Shown here: one piece after another, positions 18,683-24,838 of the stretch
Numbering within the stretch: position 1 is the first letter of the stretch
Layout: each line of letters starts with the position of its first letter
Assembly (NCBI GenBank): GCA_032718475.1
Contig: JAUCBJ010006241.1
Span: 1-24,838 of the forward strand
Origin: Nemertoderma westbladi
Taxonomy: Eukaryota; Xenacoelomorpha; Nemertodermatida; Nemertodermatidae
Length of the DNA stretch: 24,838 nucleotides
Reading direction: 5' to 3'
Program-made: the position numbers and the translations under genes
The notes under the pieces: model-generated
Told to the model about the DNA's origin: nothing
The model's input: only the letters and a program-made list of their open reading frames with translations
Database searches by the model: none

Positions 18683-19132
18683 TAAATCCACTTTATAATA
18701 AATTCAATGCAATGAGTTTCCATGGAAATTAGTAATAATATTGTACACATAAGTAAAATATTTATACGTAATTGTTTTTAGTTTAATTAATTAGTACATT
18801 AAGTAGCTTAGCTATATACGTTTAGTTTAATTAGAATGCCTCTGCGCCAATGCGTATTAGTGTAACTGTACTTCATGGAATTCGATAATATGAAATGAAT
18901 TGTTTGATTCGTTAGATATAATGACGTACTGGTCCTATAGAAATATGAACAGGGATCGGTAAATATCTATTAATAGTTACTAAACCCGGGTATTTGCGGT
19001 ATATTGCGCGTCCGTTAAATTCCTTTCTTTATGTTATTTTTTCTATGTACGTTCAGTACCGTTATTGTGTTATGTGACCGGAAAACCGATTGACTGACTG
19101 CGGCTGGTTATTTCCTTTTTTAATATTGAGTA

Positions 19133-19532
19133 ATGTTCTAGAACATCAACAACAGCGGGCACTACAGTATAGCGTGTGGCCATAAAAAAATACCGGAATT
19201 TTTTTGAATTTTGTTATTGGTAAGTGTTGTAGAACATTAGTAGATATGTATTTTTTTATGGTAGCTAGTGTTTTTTTTAGTAGGTCTAGGTAGTATTTTT
19301 TAAATTATAAAAAAAATGTGAAAACATTGGTATTTTAGGTTTAAAATGTTTCCGATTATATCAATGACCATATCTCACCTGGAATATTCAGGGAATTTAT
19401 TTTTTTCAGGGAAATGTCAGGGAAAATTTAAAGTGAAATAGAGTGGCAACCCTGATAACAGTTTACGTTTTTTTTTACTTTCAGAAAATACTAGCTAGTA
19501 AAAAACACTAGTTTAGCTACCATAAAAAAATA
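19133..19532. repeat. Inverted pair of ATGGTAGCTAGT repeats
   Basis: ATTTTTTTATGGTAGCTAGT (from 19250) is inverted at about 19506-19531 (CACTAGTTTAGCTACCATAA and onward). The left part starts with the palindrome ATGTTCTAGAACAT (19133-19146). Between the arms, TCAGGGAAATGTCAGGGAA and GTGGCAACCCTG (about 19407-19453) form a phrase I know from dispersed repeats in many invertebrates. Confidence 0.6.
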
Positions 19533-20035
19533 TATACTAAGGTTGTAGGCCTACAACATCACCAATATCAAAAAAAACTTCAAACTAATCAGTATTTAAA
19601 AATGGTCACACAAGCTATACTAAAGTGCCCAACAGCGTTTAATCTGTTAAGGAAATAGAACTAATTCAATATTAGAATTAGGGTTAGGAATCAGTTTCAC
19701 TAACCTGGGAGGTGTGCAGCGGTAAAGTTAGGAATACAATTCGGGGTACACATATCGTAAGACACGACATAGCCTATGTATGTGTTCTAGAATCAAAATC
19801 TCTAAAATATATAGGATTTTTGGTGATTTTCAAAAAAATTTCAAAATTGGGTGCAACCCATATCGAAGTTATAACAAAATTTTTATATTAGCTAATTTTT
19901 GCTGTATTTTTCATGAACATTCCTAAAATATGTTAGCTATTATCTAACATTAAACTATATGTTCTAGAAAAATAATTTTTTGTTCTTGAACGAATTTTAT
20001 TCTTTAACATACCATTAAGGGCACTATTACTATCG

Positions 20036-21866
20036 GCAACCCGAATGGGCACTACTCCTATCTGCTACCAGAATGTAGGGGTGTACACTACTCCTATCTG
20101 CTACCCAAAGGTAGGGGTGTACACTACTCCTATCTGCTACCCAAAGGTAGGGGTGTACACTACTCCTATCTGCTACCCAAAGGTAGGGGTGGGCGCTACT
20201 CCTATCTGCTACCCGAAGGTAGGGGTGGGCGCTACTCCTATCTGCTACCCGAAGGTAGGGGTGGGCGCTACTCCTATCTGCTACCCGAAGGTAGGGGTGG
20301 GCGCTACTCCTATCTGCTACCCGAAGGTAGGTGTGGGCTCTACTCCTATCTTCTACCTGAGGGTAGGGGTGGGCGCTACTTCTACCTGATGGTAGGGGTG
20401 GACGCTACTCCTATCTGCTACCCGAAGGTAGGGGTGGGTGCTACTCCTATCTGCTACCCGAAGGTAGGGGTGGGCGCTACTCCTATCTGCTACCCGAAGG
20501 TAGGGGTGGGCGCTACTCCTATCTGTTACCCGAACGTAGGAGTGGGCGCTACTTCTACCTGATGGTAGGGGTGGACGCTACTCCTATCTGCTACCCGAAG
20601 GTAGGGGTGGGTGCTACTCCTATCTGCTACCCGAAGGTAGGGGTGGGCGCTACTCTTATCTGCTACCCGAAGGTAGGGTTGGGCGCTACTCCTATCTGCT
20701 ACCCGAAGGTAGGGTTGGGCGCTACTCCTATCTGCTACCCGAAGGTAGGGGTGGGCGCTACTCCTATCTGCTACCCGAAGGTAGGGGTGGGCGCTACTCC
20801 TATCTGCCACCCGAAGGTAGGGGTGGGCGCTACTCCTATCTGCTACACGAAGGTAGGGGTGGGCGCTACTCCTATCTGCTACCTGAGGGTAGGGGTGGGC
20901 GCTACTCCTATCTGTTACCCGAAGGTAGGGGTGGGCGCTACTCCTATCTGCTACCCGAAGGTAGTGGTGGACGCTTCTCCTATCTGCTACCCGAAGGTAG
21001 GGGTGGGCGCAACTCCTATCTGCTACCCGAAGGTAGGGGTGGGCTCTACTCCTATCTGCAACCCGAAGGTAGGGGTGGGCGATATTCCTATCTGCTACCC
21101 GAAGGTAGGGGTGGACGCTACTCCTATCTGCTACCCGAAGGTAGGGGTGGGCGCTACTCCTATCTGCTACCCGAAGGTAAGGGTGGGCGCTACTCCTATC
21201 TGCTACCCGAAGGTAGGGGTGGGCTCTACTCCTATCTTCTACCTGAGGGTAGGGGTGGGCGCTACTCCTATATGCTACCCGAAGGTAGGGGTGGGCGCTA
21301 CTCCTATCTGCTACCTGAAGGTAGGGGTGGGCGCTACTCCTATCTGCTACCCGAAGGTAAGGGTGGGCGCTACTCCTATCTGCTACCCGAAGGTAGGGGT
21401 GGGCTCTACTCCTATCTTCTACCTGAGGGTAGGGGTGGGCGCTACTCCTATATGCTACCCGAAGGTAGGGGTGGGCGCTACTCCTATCTGCTACCCAAAG
21501 GTAAGGGTGGGCGCTACTCCTATCTGCTACCCGAAGGTAGGGGTGGGCTCTACTCCTATCTTCTACCTGAGGGTAGGGGTGGGCGCTACTCCTATATGCT
21601 AGCCGAAGGTAGGGGTGGGCGCTACTCCTATCTGCTACCCGAAGATAGGGGTGGGCGCTACTCCTATCTGCTACCCGAAGGTAAGGGTGGGCGCTACTCC
21701 TATCTGCTACCCGAAGGTAGGGGTGGGCTCTACTCCTATTTTCTGGGGTGGGCGCTACTCCTATCTGCTACCCAAAGGTAGGGGTGGGCGCTACTCCTTT
21801 CTGCTACCCAAAGGTAGGGGTGGGCGCTACTCCTATCTGCTACCCAAAGGTAGGGGTGGGCGCTAA
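20036..21866. repeat. 36-bp minisatellite, about 50 units, with higher-order blocks
   Basis: The unit is GGGCGCTACTCCTATCTGCT followed by ACCCGAAGGTAGGGGT. The span divided by 36 gives about 50 copies. The left-most units carry a GTGTACACTACTCC variant and are the most diverged. On the right, a marker unit beginning GGGCTCTACTCC recurs at 21221, 21401, 21545 and 21725, giving five-, four- and five-unit blocks. Two units (about 20371 and 20544) lack 7 bp. Because 36 is divisible by 3, long frames stay open in several frames on both strands (for example 346 codons from 20562, GVGATPICYPKV repeats). These follow from the repeat and are not supported as genes. Confidence 0.97.
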
Positions 21867-22080
21867 TCATGTCCATAGTTTTGCTCCCAGTAATTTAACT
21901 GGAACTCCACAACGAGTCTCCATTTACTTACTTTATGAAACTTGTTACCAAAATAATATTAATAGTAAAGTAGGCATCTAATTCATTAATTAGTAAAAAA
22001 GAGCAACAAGTAACTAGAAAATGAAATATACGGTAACGTGATTTATACAAATAATTGTTTAGCTATAATGAGAAAACATT

Positions 22081-22115
22081 AGCTCAGCTACCATCAAAAA
22101 CACTAGCTACCACTA
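22081..22115 (-). repeat. ATGGTAGCTAGT repeat, minus copy
   Basis: CAGCTACCATCAAAAACACT followed by AGCTACC is the complement of the motif at 19250, 170 bp right of the minisatellite end region. Confidence 0.5.
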
Positions 22116-22365
22116 AAATTTAACATGCAATGAGTCCATAATATGTTCCAGAACCTAAATAAATAAGCAAAACAGAATAATGGTGACGCGGCTACACCAG
22201 TATCGCAATACACCATGACCCGCAATATAGTGTCATTTTCTGATGACAGGGACCGGACGATTTTGCCTTTACATTTTTGGCAACAGTTCCGATCGTCCCC
22301 CCACATTTAGATTTTTTTTACTAGCTATCTTTAAGCAACTTTTTTACATTTTTTTACAAATTAAT

Positions 22366-22420
22366 GTTCTAGAACGTATACCGCGGCAAAAAAATATATT
22401 TATTTTTTATGGTAGCTAGT
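22366..22420 (+). repeat. GTTCTAGAAC plus ATGGTAGCTAGT repeat, plus copy
   Basis: GTTCTAGAAC (22366-22375) is followed by ATTTTTTATGGTAGCTAGT (22402-22420), the same order as at 19133 and 19250 on the other side of the minisatellite. Confidence 0.6.
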
Positions 22421-22746
22421 ATTTATTTATTTATCGCGTCAATTGCGCGCAAGCGCTAGTCAAGCTAGTATTTATTTGAATTAACAGTAAAAATGAAATA
22501 AAATATGTATAAAAATTAGTATTTTTTGTCTAGATAGTGTTTTTAAAAAAATAGACTAGCTATTTTTAAGCGCATTATTATTTTTTCAGAAAATACAAGA
22601 TGCAATATCTAATGAAACATGACATTCTAGAATATTTTTTTACTTGCAATTGCAAAGTAAAAAACTGTCACTAAACAATAACTGGAATTGAAAAGAGTAA
22701 AAGAAAAGATGGAAGAACCATTCATGGAGATAATAATAACTATTTA

Positions 22747-22872
22747 CATCATTGTGTTCAAAGTAGCACTTTGCAGCGTTATGACCCGAGTTTATTCATG
22801 TACCGAGCGAGCGCAGCGAGGGAGGTTTACGTAAATAAACAAGGGCCTTTAACGCTGAAGGTAACAGCTTGC
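22747..22872. mobile_element. AGCGTT palindromic element, copy 2 with larger loop
   Basis: TATTTACATCATTGTG, CACTTTGCAGCGTTA and TGACCCGAGTTTATT match copy 1 (16970 onward). The right arm AAATAAACAAGGGCCTTTAA and CGCTGAAGG also matches. The loop is expanded by CGAGCGAGCGCAGCGAGGG. The overlapping 74-codon frame is not supported. Confidence 0.7.
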
Positions 22873-22905
22873 AAACTTTTACATTTGGGTATAAAATTGG
22901 GAACA

Positions 22906-23370
22906 GTTCCGTACGTCCCCCCATTTTGCGAGATTTTTTTACTATACCATAACACCATGTTTCTTGAGCGACAATCATCAAATATTAGTATATAGTATAT
23001 ATAGATAGTATATATATAGATAGTATATATATATATACTATATAATATATATAATATATATATATATTTAGTATATATAGTATATATTATAGGTATAAAA
23101 AATCAATTCCATAACATTAAATGACAATACACGGGCAATTCAAGCCATTTTAAAAAATCAAAAAGTCAATCAAATATTAGTATATATATAGTATATATAG
23201 ATAGTATATATATAGATAGTATATATATATATACTATATAATATATATAATATATATATATATTTAGTATATATAGTATATATTATAGGTATAAAAAATC
23301 AATTCCATAACATTAAATGACAATACACGGGCAATTCAAGTCATTTTAAAAATGGGGGGACGTACGGAAC
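22906..23370. mobile_element. Segment bounded by perfect 22-bp inverted repeats
   Basis: The 22 bases at 22906-22927 (GTTCCGTACGTCCCCCCATT plus TT) are the exact complement of 23349-23370. Most of the interior is the 192-bp AT-rich duplication. A diverged direct copy of the right end lies at 23389-23412, and a diverged left-type copy (CAGTTCCGATCGTCCCCCCA) at about 22284. It is a candidate non-autonomous element; no target-site duplication is evident. Confidence 0.6.
22978..23351. repeat. Near-identical 192-bp tandem duplication, AT-rich
   Basis: TCAAATATTAGTATATA opens at 22978 and again at 23170. Each copy runs through a TATA-rich stretch to ATTCCATAACATTAAATGAC and ACACGGGCAATTCAAG. Differences are few (for example AAGCC against AAGTC), so the event is recent, or the assembly has doubled a copy. 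Confidence 0.9.
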
Positions 23371-23477
23371 TCTAGCCATAAAATTAAAATGGGGGGCCGG
23401 GCGGAACTCTAGCCAAGTTTTTTTAATAAGCGTTTTAAAAAGTGTCTTTTGCGAAATCGTATTAAATCAATCTCAAA

Positions 23478-23767
23478 TTACCGGCCCATGTGAAGAATAC
23501 CAGACTTTCTACCGTTATATTTCACTTTGCAGTTACCCCCATGTGAAGAATACCAGGTTTTCACCAAAAAAACAGGTTACAGAAGGGCTGAATCTAACCA
23601 AAACAATAAACGAATTAGTATATGTACAGGTTATAAGACAGAAATAAGAGCTATAAAACACTTAATAAAGATAAATTAAAAAAGAATAAAAATCTTCATA
23701 TATAAAATTCCAATAAAAAGTTGACCGAAAAGTGAAATCCTGGTATTCTTCACATGGGCGAAATTAC
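23478..23767. mobile_element. MITE with duplicated left end
   Basis: CCCATGTGAAGAATACCAG occurs directly at 23485-23503 and 23538-23556 and inverted at 23740-23758. Extended similarity (GTTAC before it, GGTTTTCAC after it in the inner copy) gives terminal inverted repeats of about 30 bp. The inner element is about 236 bp and the outer about 290 bp. The interior carries the minus-strand copy 5 of the TTTATTGTTTTGGTTA repeat. No ORF is present. Confidence 0.75.
23570..23618 (-). repeat. Dispersed repeat, copy 5 (minus strand)
   Basis: On the minus strand CGTTTATTGTTTTGGTTAGA is followed by TCAGCCCTTCTGTAACCTG, the core and second box of the family. It lies inside the MITE at 23478-23767. Confidence 0.65.
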
Positions 23768-23784
23768 CCATCGTATCACCGTCT

Positions 23785-23867
23785 TTTAATTATTCTCTCA
23801 ATCCCTTATTAACCCCACGGCGTTCGGTAAATAAAATGCTACGAACTTATGAAAATAAGTTATACTT
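23785..23867. repeat. Diverged partner of the sequence at 17640-17720
   Basis: CCTTATTAAC, GTAAATAAAATGCTACGAAC and TTATGAAAATAA resemble CTTTATTAAA, GTTAAATAAAATATCTCGAC and TTGTGAAAATAA near 17661-17710. Both hold a GC-rich CGCTACGCTCG- or CCACGGCG-type core. It is probably an old dispersed repeat pair. Confidence 0.4.
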
Positions 23868-24468
23868 TTTTTCCAAGTAATAAATAATAATTATTTATTA
23901 TTAATATAAATATCATTACAAATATTTTTATTCTTAAATCGTTAATTTTTCGTTCAAAATTAGACCAAAATCGGGAGAAAAGGTGCACTTTTTTTCGCTA
24001 GGGAAAATAGTAATCCATATGATTGCATTGATTTTACTTTTTTTCCCGGCGAAAAAAGTAAAATAAAATATTTTTGATGGAATTTCTTCAATTTTATTAA
24101 ATGTGTTCAAAGAGCATCGACGTAGATAAGGTTTGCAAGTAATTTGAGCAAAATCCATTCACACACTCAAAAGTTATTGCAACTTTAGTGTCTGCGCGGC
24201 GAACTCCAAAACGGAACTCAATATCCAATATTGGTTTATGTTGTTAAGCGGCTCTCTAGTTACGTAATAAATATTCGAGAACACTAAATTATTTAACATT
24301 GAGTAAGGCAGCATCAGGAGTTGAAGAGTACAGTAATATGAATCGCAGTAACTATGGAAGCAATATAGTAAAATACTATAGTTCAATTTATTTTGTAATA
24401 CTATATAGCTGTACGTTTTATTAAGAATTGAGCAACAAAAAAGTACCAATTTAAGAATAAAATTACGT

Positions 24469-24512
24469 ATTACATGGGAAAAAAACTTAGAAAATTTTTT
24501 TCCCCATGTAAT
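24469..24512. repeat. Hairpin 255 bp upstream of exon 3
   Basis: ATTACATGGGAAAAAAA is inverted at 24495-24512 as TTTTTTTCCCCATGTAAT with a short loop. It is a single foldback, possibly the end of an old element. Confidence 0.7.
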
Positions 24513-24766
24513 AAATAATTATAGTTAATGATGTTCCCTAAAGCTTTTACTTCAATATATTTCAAATACCCGCCCAGACATTCACTATTAATATATGTTT
24601 ACTGTAGCCCGCGCCCCCATCCTTACGTTAACTATGGTTTCCAAGACGTCATGTCCAATTACAATATGGTTAGTGTTTGTTCTATTATTGCTACTATGGT
24701 TACAGTTTGTTTCACTTGTCCTTTTGTTTCGGTTTTATTATATATTATTACATTATCTGTTTGCAG

Positions 24767-24838
24767 GGTAGCGAGAGGAGGGCTAGCACTTCGAATGAGT
24801 CAAGTCGTGGTGGTCTTGAAGGTTTACGTAACCTTGGC
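24767..24838 (+). CDS. USP2: USP2-like deubiquitinase, coding exon 3 (start of the catalytic domain, cut by window)
   Basis: The acceptor TCTGTTTGCAG|GGTAGC opens 24 in-phase codons: GSERRASTSNESSRG, then GLEGLRNLG. The final block is the start of the USP Cys box, in which the catalytic Cys follows within a few residues of LRNLG in USP2, USP21 and USP8. USP8 has long MIT and rhodanese domains before its protease, which are absent here, so a USP2/USP21-type enzyme fits better. It would cleave ubiquitin from substrates in the cytosol or nucleus. Joined exons place LRNLG at about residues 247-251, close to its position in human USP2 long form (Cys276 by my recollection). The catalytic Cys, zinc-binding fingers and His box lie beyond the window. 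Confidence 0.88.

Larger units (their letters stand above)
13091..24766 (+). other. Intron 2 of the USP2-like gene
   Basis: An 11,676-bp intron from GTGGGA to TCTGTTTGCAG, with a good pyrimidine-rich acceptor. It is packed with repeats listed separately. Stretches with nothing recognisable are about 13341-14209, 15475-16460, 16591-16970, 17240-17820, 17852-18240, 18690-19130, 21867-22080, 22440-22740 and 23868-24460. Short AT-rich frames in these stretches are not supported as genes. Confidence 0.75.

Noticed and set aside
19133-19146. Heat-shock element (TTCnnGAA) at ATGTTCTAGAACAT
   Set aside because: Only two inverted pentamers, deep in an intron and repeated as part of a dispersed motif. 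It is more simply a repeat feature.
20526-20810. Minus-strand frame of ADRSSAHPYLRV repeats
   Set aside because: It is a by-product of the 36-bp minisatellite, whose period keeps frames open on both strands.
22103-22306. 67-codon minus-strand frame with CCQKCKGK
   Set aside because: It overlaps repeat sequence (a GTCCCCCCA-type end at about 22290 and the GTAGCTAG repeat). No family was recognised and no splice context exists.

Overview
The window is animal nuclear DNA. It has spliced coding exons with GT/AG introns, remains of non-LTR and Ty3/gypsy retrotransposons, many short inverted-repeat elements and several unrelated tandem arrays. No bacterial operon, rRNA or convincing tRNA gene is visible. 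The palindromic 8-mers TAGGCCTA and TACCGGTA are frequent, and the LINE proteins resemble families I associate with echinoderms, corals and similar animals. A marine invertebrate, perhaps an echinoderm, is my best guess; this is inference and weakly held.

The one host gene I can support is on the + strand in the right two thirds. Three exons (8922-9429, 12918-13090, 24767-24838) have consensus splice sites and matching phases (1, then 0). They join into 251 residues: a Ser/Thr/Tyr/Arg-rich, apparently disordered N-terminus ending in GLEGLRNLG. That ending is the start of the Cys box of ubiquitin-specific proteases, and the window stops just before the expected catalytic Cys. The early Tyr/Gly-rich segment, the length before the Cys box and the Cys-box sequence point to a USP2-type (USP2/USP21 group) deubiquitinase.

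Left of the gene (1-7.9 kb) lie: a 27-bp tandem repeat cut by the window edge; an internally deleted, frameshifted LINE on the - strand (745-2446; endonuclease then a reverse-transcriptase piece); a 5'-truncated copy of a related LINE on the + strand (2960-3629) with a 14-bp target-site duplication; a 1.5-kb element (4432-5963) whose inverted ends enclose a ~106-bp tandem array with a near-palindrome in each unit; a broken Ty3/gypsy reverse-transcriptase fragment (about 6262-6617); and a small inverted-repeat element ending in poly(C).

Intron 1 (3.5 kb) carries a ~155-bp satellite rich in GACA. Intron 2 (11.7 kb) is a repeat trap. It holds a decayed ATCGAT-ended element with a second one nested in it, AGCGTT hairpin elements, a poly(C)/poly(G)-ended element with a 45-codon ORF, about 50 copies of a 36-bp minisatellite (20036-21866), a recent 192-bp AT-rich duplication inside a perfect 22-bp inverted repeat, and a MITE with a duplicated end. 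A motif related to TTTATTGTTTTGGTTA occurs five times across the window in different repeat contexts. I see no multi-gene system; the novelty is in the architecture of the repeats.
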